From: Actinoplanes italicus
GTDB taxonomy: Bacteria; Actinomycetota; Actinomycetes; Mycobacteriales; Micromonosporaceae
Direction: 5' to 3'
DNA: 64,000 nt
Assembly: GCF_003001815.1 (NCBI RefSeq)
Contig: NZ_PVMZ01000029.1
Coordinates: 1 to 64,000 of the forward strand
The notes below the pieces were generated by a model. That model made no database searches, was not told the origin of the DNA, and saw only the letters and a program-made list of their open reading frames with translations. Below, one piece after another: positions 24,798-35,900 of the stretch. Positions within the stretch are counted from its first letter, which is position 1; the number at the start of each line of letters is the position of its first letter. Made by a program: the position numbers and the translations under genes.

Positions 24798-25241
24798 GTG
24801 GAAGAGATCGACCGGGCGATCATCTCGGCCCTGACCGCGGACGGCCGCTTGTCGTACACCGATCTGGCCGAACGGGTGGGCCTCAGCGTCTCCGCCGTGC
24901 ACCAGCGTGTCCGGCGGCTCGAACAGCGTGGTGTGATCAACGGGTACACGGCCAAGGTGTCCTACGAGGCGCTGGACCTGCCGCTGACGGCGTTCGTGGC
25001 GATCCGCCCGTTCGACCCGTCCCAGCCCGACGACGCCCCGGACCGTCTGGCCCACCTGTCCGAGATCGACTCCTGCTATTCGGTGGCGGGCGAGGACTTC
25101 TACATGCTTCTGGTACGGGTGAAGAGCCCCGCCGATCTGGAACGGCTCCTGCAGGACATCCGTACGGCCGCGAACGTCACCACCCGGACCACGGTGGTGC
25201 TGTCCACGCCGTACGAGAATCGCCCGCCCCGCATCGGCTGA
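24798..25241 (+). CDS. Lrp/AsnC family transcriptional regulator
   Basis: A 147-residue regulator with an N-terminal helix-turn-helix (EIDRAIISALTADGRLSYTDLAERVGLSVSAVHQRVRRLEQRGVI) and a C-terminal RAM ligand-binding domain (LTAFVAIRPF, SCYSVAGEDFYMLLVRVKS, TRTTVVLSTPYE). The ligand is likely an amino acid. GTG 24798 lies 6 nt after TAATGT (24786-24791), a leaderless -10 pattern. It may regulate itself or the downstream kinase-like gene, which begins 9 bp later. Confidence 0.93.
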   Translation: MEEIDRAIISALTADGRLSYTDLAERVGLSVSAVHQRVRRLEQRGVINGYTAKVSYEALDLPLTAFVAIRPFDPSQPDDAPDRLAHLSEIDSCYSVAGEDFYMLLVRVKSPADLERLLQDIRTAANVTTRTTVVLSTPYENRPPRIG

Positions 25242-25250
25242 CTTCTCGTC

Positions 25251-26234
25251 GTGGAGAGCCTGACCAAGAACCGTCAGACGCCGGCCACCCTGCGGGCGAT
25301 GATCGAGCGCGCCTACGGCCCCGATGAGGTCCCCGGCCCGGCCACCGACTGGTGCACCGAGCTGGGCCACGGCTGGTTCAACGTCGCCTACCGGATCCGG
25401 CTGCGCTCCGGCGCCCTCGTCGTGCTGAAGATCGCCCCGCCGCCCGGCGTCGAGGTGATGACGTACGAGCGCGGCGCGATGGCCACCGAGCTGGCCGCGC
25501 TGGAGCTGATCCGCGCGCACACGACGGTCCCGGTTCCCGCCGTCGACTTCGCCGACCGCAGCCGTGAGTTGTGCGACGCCGACTGGTTCGCCATGCCGTT
25601 CATCGACGGTGACAACCTCGGCATGCTCCGCGACACCCTCACGGCGGCCGAGCGCGACGCCTACCAGGAGCAGCTCGGCGCGGCGACGGCCGAGCTGAAC
25701 ACCATCCGCGGGACTGCGTTCGGCCCGCTGACCGGCCCCGGCTCGGACAGCTGGCGAACGGTCTTCACCGCGATGATCGGCAGCGTCCTCGACGACGGCG
25801 AACGCCGCGGCGTCGGCCTCGGCCACTCGTATGCCGGGCTGCGGGCCCTGATCGAGAGCCGCGCGGACAGTCTCGACGAGGTGACCGAGCCGCGTTTCGT
25901 CGAATGGGACCTGTGGGACAACAACGCCATGGTCCGCGACGGCCGGATCGTCGCGATCATCGACCACGAGCGGGCCTTCTGGGGCGACCCGCTGATCGAG
26001 GCCGGGTTCACCGCCAGTGAGCTGCCCGCCTTCGGCGATTCAAAGGCCTTCATGCGTGGGTACGGCCACGCGCCCCTCACCCCCGTCGAGCAGATCAGGC
26101 GCCGCCTCTACGGCCTCTACCTGGCCCTGATCATGGTGATCGAGACCGAGTATCGCGTCATGACCGACCCTGGCCACCTGGCCTGGGTCCGCGCCCGCCT
26201 CGACGAGGCCGTCGCTCTCGTCACCGCCACCTGA
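25251..26234 (+). CDS. APH-family phosphotransferase (aminoglycoside/choline kinase-like)
   Basis: A 327-residue kinase-like protein. It has the nucleotide-binding lobe (GWFNVAYRIRLRSGALVVLKIAPP with the ATP Lys) and helix region YERGAMATELAALELIRAHTTVPVPAV. The catalytic loop FVEWDLWDNNAMVRDGRIVAIIDHERAFWGDPLIE is a variant of HxDxxxxN...IDxE. In the loop the usual H-G-D is E-W-D, but the Asp and Asn are kept. The substrate may be an aminoglycoside, sugar, homoserine or choline. It is just 9 bp from the Lrp gene, so they are probably co-transcribed. Confidence 0.88.
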   Translation: MESLTKNRQTPATLRAMIERAYGPDEVPGPATDWCTELGHGWFNVAYRIRLRSGALVVLKIAPPPGVEVMTYERGAMATELAALELIRAHTTVPVPAVDFADRSRELCDADWFAMPFIDGDNLGMLRDTLTAAERDAYQEQLGAATAELNTIRGTAFGPLTGPGSDSWRTVFTAMIGSVLDDGERRGVGLGHSYAGLRALIESRADSLDEVTEPRFVEWDLWDNNAMVRDGRIVAIIDHERAFWGDPLIEAGFTASELPAFGDSKAFMRGYGHAPLTPVEQIRRRLYGLYLALIMVIETEYRVMTDPGHLAWVRARLDEAVALVTAT

Positions 26235-26265
26235 CCCGGCCGCCGGTTCCGTCGGACCGGCCGGG
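26235..26265 (+). terminator. Candidate terminator after APH-like gene
   Basis: Outer arms CCCGGCC (26235-26241) and GGCCGGG (26259-26265) enclose CCGGT/ACCGG. It starts right at the kinase stop and ends before the Rhs-cassette promoter. No T-run. Confidence 0.45.
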
Positions 26266-26339
26266 CCCCGGGCTCACGTCCGGCTGACCTGGTGCCGGCG
26301 ACCTGACCGCGATTCCGGGCGGGGACCATGGCGATCGAG

Positions 26340-26354
26340 GTATTGAAATACACT
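26340..26354 (+). promoter_or_regulatory. Rhs-cassette promoter -10 TACACT with overlapping palindrome
   Basis: TACACT (26349-26354) lies 7 nt before ATG 26362, a leaderless arrangement. GTATT-GA-AATAC (26340-26351) is a perfect palindrome overlapping it and could be an operator. The AT-rich patch stands out from its surroundings. Confidence 0.45.
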
Positions 26355-26361
26355 CCCGCCC

Positions 26362-29300
26362 ATGATCCACTTTGTTGGACGGCGGGCATGTCTCGCCGTC
26401 GTGACGGCGTTGTCTCTGACCGCCGTGGCAGTTCCCTTTCCCGCTGACGCGTTCGCGGCGCGAACCACCGCGCTGAACCCACTCGCCACTTTCACGGACA
26501 CCGATCCGGAGACGGTGGCATCTCGGGAGGCCCGCCGGACCGGCCGGCCCGTGGAGGTCGAGGCGCTCGGCTCCGAGACGACGCGGGTGGTCGCGAACCC
26601 GGATGGCAGCTTCACCGCCGATGTTCACGTCGGTCCGTCCCGGTTCCGGGACGAGTCGGGCAACTGGCGGACCGTGGATCTCCGCCTGGAGAAGCGTGCC
26701 GACGGAACGGTGGCTCCCAAGGCACACCCGCGTGGCCTGGTCCTGGCGGGTGCGGCGGGCGAGGGCACGCACGACCTGGCCCGTGTCGCCTCCGGTCCGG
26801 CCGCGCTGTCTCTCGGCTGGGAGGGCACGCTGCCCGACCCGGATCTCGAGGGCACCAAGGCGACCTACGAGGAGGTGCGTCCCGGCATCGACCTCGTGCT
26901 CGAGGTGACCCGTACCGGCTTCGAGCAGTTTCTCGTGGTCAAGAACCGGGATGCGGCCGCCGGGGTCAAGAGTCTGGCCATGCCGTGGCGTACGGAGAAT
27001 CTGACGCCGCACGCCACCAGCGGTGGCGGCCTGGAACTGCGGGACGCGCAGGGCCGCTACGTCGGTCACGTGCCGGCCGCCGAGATGTGGGACGCGTCTA
27101 CGGGCGTGAAGTCGGGCGAGAACCTCCGGCGCGCGCCGGTGGGAATGAGCGTCCGCAAAGCGGAGCGGACGTCCGCCCTCTCGCTGTCGCCTCAGGAGTC
27201 CTTCCTGAACGACCCGAGGACGAAGTACCCGGTGACGATCGACCCGGCTCCCACCCTCAAGCCGGGCTTCGACGCCTTCGTGCAGAACAGCTTCAACAGC
27301 GACCAGTCGGCGTCCAAGGAGCTGAAGCTGGGCTACGTCGAGGAGGGTGGCGTCTTCAAGGCACGCTCCTTCCTGCGCTGGTCGACGAGCGTCCTGCGCG
27401 GCAAGCAGGTCACCGCCGCCACGATGTACCTCTGGAACCACTGGTCGTACTCGTGTGACGCCGCGAAGTGGCAGGTGTGGATCACCGGGGGCGTCGGCAC
27501 CAGCACGAATTGGGACAACCAGCCCGCGTGGGGCGGCACCGGGAAACCCGTCGTGGAATCGACCATGACGAAGGGCTACGGAGTCGGCAACTGTGGCGAC
27601 GGATATGTCACGGCCAACGTCCGGAGCACCTTCCAGTGGGCCGCCGAGAACAACGCCTCCACGCTGACGACCGGCATCCGGGCGTCCCAGGCGGACGAGG
27701 ACAACGGCAACCAGAAGACCTGGAAGCGGTTCTCCTCGTCCGAGGGCGAGAAGGACCCCTACATCTCGATCACGTACAACTCGAAGCCGAACGTGCCCAC
27801 CGAGTTGAGCGTCGGCGGCAAGCGATGCGAATCGGGCCAGCCTCAGGTCTTCGTCTCGCGTACGCCGTACTTCCCGAACGTTCAGGCGAAGGTGACCGAC
27901 CCGGACGGTACCGAGCGGACCCTGCGAGCCCAGTTCTACCTCGCGGAGAAGGGCAAGGCCCTCCCCACCGCCCCGACCATGCAGGACGACGCCACGAACG
28001 GCACCTACGCCATCAAGCCCATTCCGAGCGGGTTCCCCCTGACGGAGAACGTCACCTATGTCATGCGGGTCGCGAACACCGACGGCCTCGACACCTCGGA
28101 TCTGTCGGCGACCTGTGAGTTCACCGTGGACAGCGCAGGCCCCGCCAAGCCGCCGACGGTGACCTCCACGATCTATCCCGAGTGTGTTCCGGCGGTCTGC
28201 AACACCGGTGGCAGCGCGGGAAGCAGCGGTGAGTTCCAGTTCGGCCCCAACGGCGTCACCGATGTGAAGAGGTATCGCTACTGGTTCGACGGGGGCGCGA
28301 AGGTGGAGGTGACCGCGGCGACCGGAGGAGCGGTCACCAGCGTTCAGGTCGCCCCGCCGCTGGCGCAGAGTGGTCTGCACATCGACGACCTCGCCATCGG
28401 CGGCCAGCGCGTCCTCCACGTGGAGAGCGTCGACCAGGCCGGGCGTTCGAGCGCCGAGTACCGCAACGAGACGCAGCCCGACGAGGCCGCCGGTTACAGC
28501 ATGCTCGTCGGCACCGCTCAGCCGGAGTTCGCCCGATGGAAGCTCGACGAGCCGGCGGGTTCGACGACGCTCGCGGACTCGGCCGGTAACGGCAGGACGC
28601 TGTCGGTGAGCGCCACCGGCATGTCCAAGTCGGCCATGGGATCCGGCGACGGTGGTTCCGCCTTCACCTTCGACGGGGTCAACGGTGTGGCCGAAGGTGC
28701 GATGATCTTCAATCCGGCCCAGAACGTGACCGTCGGAGCCAACGTCCGCCTGACGGCGAAGTCGGCGGACCGAGTGGTCTTCCAGCAGGCACGACGGCAG
28801 GGAGGCTTCGGCGAATTCCTGCCTTATGCGTACTTCACGCTCTTCTACGACTCCGCAGTCGACCGCTGGTGCGTGCAGACCTCCGAGTCCGCCTCGAAGG
28901 TGGTGGTCGACCAACCGAAGACCTGGATCAACAAGCGGACCGTGTGTTCCGTCGTCTCGCCGCAGCTGTCGGTATGGACAAGCCTGTACGCCACCCTCGA
29001 CGCGGGCACCAAGAAGCTCGACCTGTACGTCGACGGCGTCCGGGTGGGAGTGGACAACACCGCGGGATCAGCACCCCTCCCGCCCATCAACAGCCAATCG
29101 CTGCAGTACACCCGGCTCGGCGCCGGCGGCTACAACGTCGGTGCCTTCAAAGGTGAGATCGACGAGGTTCGCCTGTGGAACCGTATGCTGCACCCGGACG
29201 AGGTCGCCGCGGCGGCGGTGTTCGAGTCCGGCCGGTGGGATCTGGACGGCAACGGATTCGACTCGGCGCCGACGCCGAGCCCCCGCGACCTGGAGAACCC

Positions 29301-29913
29301 GGCCGTGAACGAGGAGTGGTGGCTGGAGGTCGGCCACCAGGAGGGTGATGCGGGCTCCGTCCGGCTCGCCGACAAGCGGTTCCTGACCACGTCGGGGCCG
29401 GTGATCCGTACCGACCAGTCCTTCACCGCCTCGGCATGGGTGAACCTGTCGTCACCGGAACTCGCCACCAAGGCCGCCGTTTCGCAGGACGGTACCTACA
29501 AGGGCGGTTTCTTCCTGGGAGCGCGCGAGTTCGGTACCGGTGTCCGGTGGGCCTTCACCATGGCGGGCGCGGACGCGACCACGTCGGACCCGGTACTCCA
29601 CGCGGAGAGCGCGTCGCCTCTGGTGGACGAGGACACCGGCACCTGGGTGCACCTGGTCGGCGTCTACGACGCACCCGCGCAGCAGATGCGGTTGTACGTC
29701 GACGGTCAGCTGATCAAGTCGACGGCCCGGACACCGCGCTGGAACGCCGGTGGCCCACTCGCCGTCGGCCGTTACCGCTGGCACGGCTCGAATCTGGGCG
29801 TGTACGACGCGGACTTCTGGACCGGTGGCATCGACGCGGTCCGCGTCTTTGCCGGGACGTTGAGCCCCACCCTTGTCGCTCGCCTTCACGCCACCACGGA
29901 CGGCCGACTCTGA
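26362..29913 (+). CDS. Secreted DNRLRE/LamG domain protein upstream of Rhs toxin
   Basis: A 1183-residue exported protein with a signal peptide (CLAVVTALSLTAVAVPFPADAFAA). The middle part is a DNRLRE-type jelly roll (about residues 300-470: FVQNSFNSDQSASKELKLGY, RSFLRWSTSVLRGKQV, MYLWNHWSYSC). Two LamG-like concanavalin folds follow at about 720-950 (FARWKLDEPAGSTTLADSAGN, GEIDEVRLWNRMLHPDEVA) and 990-1180 (SFTASAWVNLSS, GGIDAVRVFAGTLSP). Such proteins precede Rhs toxins in many actinobacteria and probably form a surface or export companion. The stop overlaps the Rhs start by one base (TGATG), so the genes are translationally coupled. Confidence 0.88.
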   Translation: MIHFVGRRACLAVVTALSLTAVAVPFPADAFAARTTALNPLATFTDTDPETVASREARRTGRPVEVEALGSETTRVVANPDGSFTADVHVGPSRFRDESGNWRTVDLRLEKRADGTVAPKAHPRGLVLAGAAGEGTHDLARVASGPAALSLGWEGTLPDPDLEGTKATYEEVRPGIDLVLEVTRTGFEQFLVVKNRDAAAGVKSLAMPWRTENLTPHATSGGGLELRDAQGRYVGHVPAAEMWDASTGVKSGENLRRAPVGMSVRKAERTSALSLSPQESFLNDPRTKYPVTIDPAPTLKPGFDAFVQNSFNSDQSASKELKLGYVEEGGVFKARSFLRWSTSVLRGKQVTAATMYLWNHWSYSCDAAKWQVWITGGVGTSTNWDNQPAWGGTGKPVVESTMTKGYGVGNCGDGYVTANVRSTFQWAAENNASTLTTGIRASQADEDNGNQKTWKRFSSSEGEKDPYISITYNSKPNVPTELSVGGKRCESGQPQVFVSRTPYFPNVQAKVTDPDGTERTLRAQFYLAEKGKALPTAPTMQDDATNGTYAIKPIPSGFPLTENVTYVMRVANTDGLDTSDLSATCEFTVDSAGPAKPPTVTSTIYPECVPAVCNTGGSAGSSGEFQFGPNGVTDVKRYRYWFDGGAKVEVTAATGGAVTSVQVAPPLAQSGLHIDDLAIGGQRVLHVESVDQAGRSSAEYRNETQPDEAAGYSMLVGTAQPEFARWKLDEPAGSTTLADSAGNGRTLSVSATGMSKSAMGSGDGGSAFTFDGVNGVAEGAMIFNPAQNVTVGANVRLTAKSADRVVFQQARRQGGFGEFLPYAYFTLFYDSAVDRWCVQTSESASKVVVDQPKTWINKRTVCSVVSPQLSVWTSLYATLDAGTKKLDLYVDGVRVGVDNTAGSAPLPPINSQSLQYTRLGAGGYNVGAFKGEIDEVRLWNRMLHPDEVAAAAVFESGRWDLDGNGFDSAPTPSPRDLENPAVNEEWWLEVGHQEGDAGSVRLADKRFLTTSGPVIRTDQSFTASAWVNLSSPELATKAAVSQDGTYKGGFFLGAREFGTGVRWAFTMAGADATTSDPVLHAESASPLVDEDTGTWVHLVGVYDAPAQQMRLYVDGQLIKSTARTPRWNAGGPLAVGRYRWHGSNLGVYDADFWTGGIDAVRVFAGTLSPTLVARLHATTDGRL

Positions 29914-32900
29914 TGAAAATGATCCTCGTTCGCCGGGTGGCGGCCGGACTGGCCGTCCTGATGGCGTGCACGTTCACCCCCGAGATCCCCGCGTGGGCCG
30001 CCGAACCGGACCGGCCCGAGCAGCACGTCCAGGACGTGTTCTCGGTGCCGGGCAGCCCGGCCGAGCCCCGTACCACCAGGCCCGCACCGGTGAAGCAGTT
30101 CACCCCGCCGAAGCCGGTGTGGCCGGCCGCCGCCTCGGCGGTCGTCGACCTGGGCGGCTCGGCGACGGCCCGGGCGACGGCTGCGGGTCGGATGGCCAAG
30201 GCCGGATCCCTGCCGGTCTCGGTCGCTGCCGCCCCCGGCGCGGCCTCGACGAGCCGGGCGGTGGCCGCCCCGCCCGGCAAGGTACGGGTCGAGATGCTCG
30301 ATCGCGCGCGGGCACAGTCCTCCGGAGCCGCTCTGGCGGTCCGTCTCTCCGCGGCCGACGGTGCACCGGCGGCCGGCTCGGTCCGGGTCCGGATCGACCA
30401 TACGGCCGTCGCCTCGGCGTACGGTGCCGGCTGGGCGGATCGTGCCCGGCTGGTCCGGCTCGACTGCGACCCGGCCGGTGACTGCCGTGCCGAGCCGCTG
30501 CCCACCGCGAAGGACGCGTCGGGTGTGTCGGCCGAGGTTCGGCTCGCCGCCGCTGGCACCGTCGTCGCGATGGCGGCGGGTGCAACGGGCAACTCCGGTG
30601 ACTTCGCCGCGACCTCGCTGTCGCCTTCGTCCACGTGGTCGCACGGTGGATCCAGCGGCGGGTTCGCGTGGTCGTACGACGTGCGCACACCGCCCTCCCT
30701 GGGCGGCCCGCAGCCGAAGGTCGGCCTGAGCTACTCGTCGCAGTCGACGGACGGGCGGACCGTCTCCACCAACAACCAGTCGTCCTGGTTCGGTGAGGGC
30801 TTCGACTGGGCTCCCGGATACATCGAGCGGCGGTACGCCTCGTGCAGCGAGGACATGTCCGGCGAGAACAACAACACCACCAAGGTGTGGGACCAGTGCT
30901 GGAAGACCGACAACGCGACGATGCTGCTCAACGGGCGGTCCGCCGAGTTGATCTACAACAGCACCGACAAGCGGTGGCACTCCCGTAGCGAGGACGGTGC
31001 CTACATCGAGCGCAAGATCGGGGCAGTCAACGGCGACGACGGTGAGGCCGGTGCCGACGGTGACAAGGGTGAGCACTGGATCGTCACCACGAGCGACGGC
31101 ACGAAGTACCACTTCGGCCTGAACCGGCTTCAGGGCTGGACCACGGACAAGGCCGAGACCAACTCGGTGCTCACCGCGCCGGTCTACGGCAACCACCCGA
31201 ACGAGCCGTGCCGGAAGACCGCCTTCGCCGACTCCTCCTGCATGCAGGCCTACCGGTGGAGCCTCGACTACGTCGTCGACCCGCACGGCAACACCATGTC
31301 GTACTGGTACGGCAAGGACGAGAGCAAGTACGGGCGCAACAAGTCCGAGACCGATCTGGCGACGTACGATCGGGACGGCTACCTCAAGCGCATCGAGTAC
31401 GGCACCCACCAGCGCGACAAGGTCGCCGGTGTCGCCACGGACACGGTCTTCACCGCGACCAAGGCTCCGATGCAGGTCGTGTTCACCCCGGCGGACCGGT
31501 GCGTGACGAACTGCACCGACAAGGCCAACTGGCAGGACACCCCTGCCGACCTGGAGTGCACCACCGGGAAGAAGTGCCTGAACTGGAGCCCGACCTTCTG
31601 GTCGAACCGCCGCCTGCAGAGCATCACGACCAAGGTCTGGAACGCCGCGGCCGGTGACTACCGGGACGTGGAACGGTGGACCCTCACCCACAGCTTCCCG
31701 GACAACGGCGACGGCACGCCGGGCAGCCTCTGGTTGTCGGAGATCGCGCACGAGGGACTCCTCGGGACCCGGACGACGGTGCCGAACATCGTCTTCACAC
31801 CGGTCGCCATGGACAACCGGGTCGACACCGCGCTCCAGAACGGTCTGCGGCCGATGCGGCGGCCCCGCATCGACACGATCGTGACCGAGACCGGCGGCAA
31901 GATCGACGTCAACTACAAGCCCGCGGAGTGTGTCGCCGGCTCGCTTCCGACGCCGGAGACCAACACCAAACGGTGCTACCCCGTCCGGTGGGCGCCCGAG
32001 GACCTCGGTCAGGAGGCCGGCAAGGAGATCACCGACTGGTTCCACAAGTACGTGGTCGACAACGTCATCGAGAACGACGCGACGTCCCGTCCGACCGGGA
32101 GCCCGCTCGCGACGACGACCACGTATGCGTATCTGGAGGGCGCGGCCTGGCGCTACTCCGAGCTCGACGCGTTCACCAAGGCCAACCGCCGTACCTGGAA
32201 CCAGTTCCGTGGCTATGGCGTCGTGCGCACCACCATCGGTGAGGCCGGCGAGCAGTCTGTCAGCGAGACCCGCTACTTCCGCGGCATGCACGGAGACCGT
32301 CTCAACTCCGACGGCGGGGCCAAGGTCGTCAGGATCACGGACTCGAAGAACCAGGCCGAGCTGGACGACCTCGACGAGTTCGCCGGCATGCGCCGGGAGG
32401 AGATCACATACAACGGCCTCGGCACCCCGATCTCCGGCGCGATGGACGTTCCGTGGATGAGTGCCCCGACCGCCTCGCGTACCACCGGCACCCAGACGAT
32501 CCACGCCCGGTTCGTCTCGGTCGGAGAGACCCGTACCTGGACGGCGCTGGACGGTGGCCGGCCGGACCGGTGGACCCGGACGCAGCACGAGTTCGACGCC
32601 CACGGGGCACCGGCCAGAACCACCGACCACGGCGACGTCGCACGGACCGGTGACGAGCGATGCACGCTCACCGACTTCGCACGCAACACCGTGAAGTGGC
32701 TCACCTCGTATCCCTCCCGTGTCCGCCAGATCGCACTGACCTGCACCGAGGCGACCAGGACCGGACGGATCCTGACCGAGCAGGACGTGGTCGGCGACGT
32801 CCGGACGTCCTACGACGGTGAGGACTGGGGCGTCGCCCCCGTTCAGGGCGAGCCGACGCGGATCGAGGAACTGAAGAGCTGGGCGAACAACACCCCGCAG

Positions 32901-35900
32901 TACCTCGAGACCAAGACCATGGCGTACGACGACTACGGCCGCATCACCGACATGTGGGACGTCGCCGACCGGCGCACCGGGACCGCCTACACACCGTCGG
33001 CGGGTGGCCCGGTCACCAAGGTGGTCGTCACGAACCCGGCGCTGTGGACGGACACGACCGAGGTCGACCCGATGGGTAACGCGACCGCGGTCATCGACGT
33101 CAACAAGCGGACCACCACGAAGAAGTACGACGGACTCGGCCGGCTGACCCACGTCTGGCTGCCCGGCCGCAGCCTGAGCGCGACACCCAACTACGAACAC
33201 GCCTACGGGATCAACAACACCGAGGCGAGCTGGGTCGAGACCAAGACACTCAACCCGGCCGGCGCGCAGACCACAACGATCGAGTTCTATGACGCGCTCC
33301 TGCGGGTACGGCAGCGCCAGTACACCTCGGCGACCGCCGGGCGCATCGTCTCCGACACCTTCTACGACTCGGCCGGTCGTGCCTACCTCAGCTGGGGGCC
33401 GTACCACGAGACGACGAAGCCGGTGGAACGCGCGGTCTGGCTCCCCTCGGACGGGCACGACCGGATCGACATCTGGAACCGGACGTTCTTCGACGGGGCC
33501 GGACGCGCCACCGAGCAGGTGCAGTACAGCCGCCTCACCGAGACCTGGCGCACCTCGACGCGGCACACCGGTGACCGGACGACGGTGATCCCGCCCAGGG
33601 GCGGCACCGCGACCGCGACGGTCGTGGACGCCGCCGGGAACACCGTTGAGCGCCGGCAGTACCACAACCGCGACCTGACCGGCGGATACGACCGCACGAC
33701 CTACGAATACGACCGCAAGGGCAAGCAGACGGCGGTCCGGGTCAAGGCCACGGAAACCGCCGAGACGGTCTGGACGTTCGGCTACGACCTCCGCGGCCGG
33801 CAGACCTCCGCCGACGACCCGGACAAGGGCCTGACGACGACCAGGTTCGACGACGAGGGCCGGGTCACCACGGTCACCGACGCCGAGCAGCGCAGTCTCA
33901 CCTACGCCTACAGCGACCTGCTGGGGCGCCGGACGGGGCTGTTCGACGGCACCGAGGCGACTCCCGCCAGGCAACTGGCGGCCTGGGGCTACGACGAGGT
34001 GCTCGACACCGCGGGCAACAGCATCTCGCGGGGTGTCGAGACCTCCAGCACCCGGTATGCCGGCGGAGCAACCGGAGCCGCGTACAAGAAGGCCGTCACC
34101 GCGCTGGACAGTGCCGGGCGGCCGACGAAGAACACGATCACCATCCCGTCCACCGAGGCCGGGCTGGCCGGCACCTACGAGTACCAGACGTCGTACAAGG
34201 CCGACGGCTCGACGGCGACCACCCGGATGCCCGCCATCGGCGGTACCGGCGGTCTCGGCGTCGAGACGCTCACCAACGGATACCAGCACACGGGTCTGCC
34301 CACGACCCTGGCCACCACGCTCGGTTCCAGCTACGTGGTCTCGACCGACTACACCGCGTTCGGTGAGGTCGGGCTGATGTCGCTGCGCAACGCGAGCGGC
34401 CGGGTGACCCAGATCGGCAACTACTACGAGGAGAAGACCCGGCGACTCAATCGGATCTGGACCACGAGGGAGGTCAACCCGGCGACGGTCTCGGACGTCT
34501 ATTTCGGGTACGACGAGGCCGGTAACGTCACCTCGGCCGCAGAGTCGTCGGCCACCGCCGGTGCGGAGCGTCAGTGTTTCCGCTACGACCACCTGGCGCG
34601 GCTGACCGAGGCGTGGACCCCGAACGCCACCGACTGCGCCGCCGATCCCACGGTCGCGAACCTCACCGGACCCGCGCCGTACTGGACCTCGTGGCGTTTC
34701 GACGCCGCGGGCAACCGTGACACCCAGATCGAACACCGGACTTCGGCGGGCGAGCGTACGACGAAGTACACCTACCCGGCGCCGTCGGCCGACCTGCCGC
34801 ACGCTCTGAGCAGCGTCGCGGTCACCGACTCCGGCGGCACCAAGACGTCGTCCTACGCCTACGACGACAACGGCAACACTCTCAGCCGGCCGGCGGCCAC
34901 GGGGACGCAGTCCCTGGAGTGGAACACCGAGGGCAAGCTGATCAAGAGCACGGACTCCACCGGCGTCACCACGTACCTGTACGACGGTGCCGGCAACCGG
35001 CTCATCCGCAAGGATCCGGGCGGTTCGACGCTCTACCTGCCGGGCCAGGAACTGCGCGTCAACACGAGCGGCCAGCGGCAGAGCTGCACCCGCTACTACC
35101 AGCACGCCGGTCGTACCGTCGCCATGCGGACCCTGACCGGTGTCACGTGGCTGTCCGGCGATCACCAGGGCACCGCGAAGGTCGCGATCGAGGCCGCCAG
35201 TCAGGCGTTCTCACTGCGTCGCCAGGACCCGTACGGCAATGCTCGTGGCGCCACCACGGGCACCGCTTGGCCGGCCGCCATGGACAAGGGCCTGGTCGGC
35301 GGCACGCTCGACAACTCCGGCCTCACCCATCTGGGGGCCCGCCAGTACGACCCGGTCATCGGCCGTTTCGTCTCGGTGGATCCGGTCGTCGACTTCAACG
35401 ACCCGGTTCAGATGCACGGCTACGGTTACGCCAACCACTCCCCGGTGACGCTGAGCGACCCGACCGGTCTCAAGCCCATCGGTGCCTACGACGAGGAGCT
35501 GCCGCCGAACAACACCGGCGGACAGCTGGACAGGAACAAGGACGGCCACAAGAAGAACCCTTGGTCGTCCGACGCTGAGGAACGCCGGGCCACCGCCAAC
35601 AATGCCGAGAGGGACCGCATCCGCCAGCTCCGCAAGCGGCAGATCATGGAGGGGCAGTTCGGAATTCGCGCCCGGCTGGAGGAGCTGGTGGACGTCGACA
35701 AGAGCATGCGGTCCAGTGGTCAACGAGGTAATGGACTGCTGAGACTTCTCGGTGAGGTGGTCGAGGACTGGACCGAGGACAAGATGGTCGAGTACCTGGT
35801 CGACAAGGCTCTCGAGAACATCGATGAGGGTCGGCACGAGCCGGGCGAGGAGGCCAAGGGCAATGTCGCCTTCAATGACGTCGAGTTCAAGATCGCCTTC

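Noticed and set aside
29886..35165. 1759-residue open frame antisense to the Rhs gene
   Set aside because: Shadow of GC-rich codon use; the plus strand encodes an unambiguous Rhs protein.
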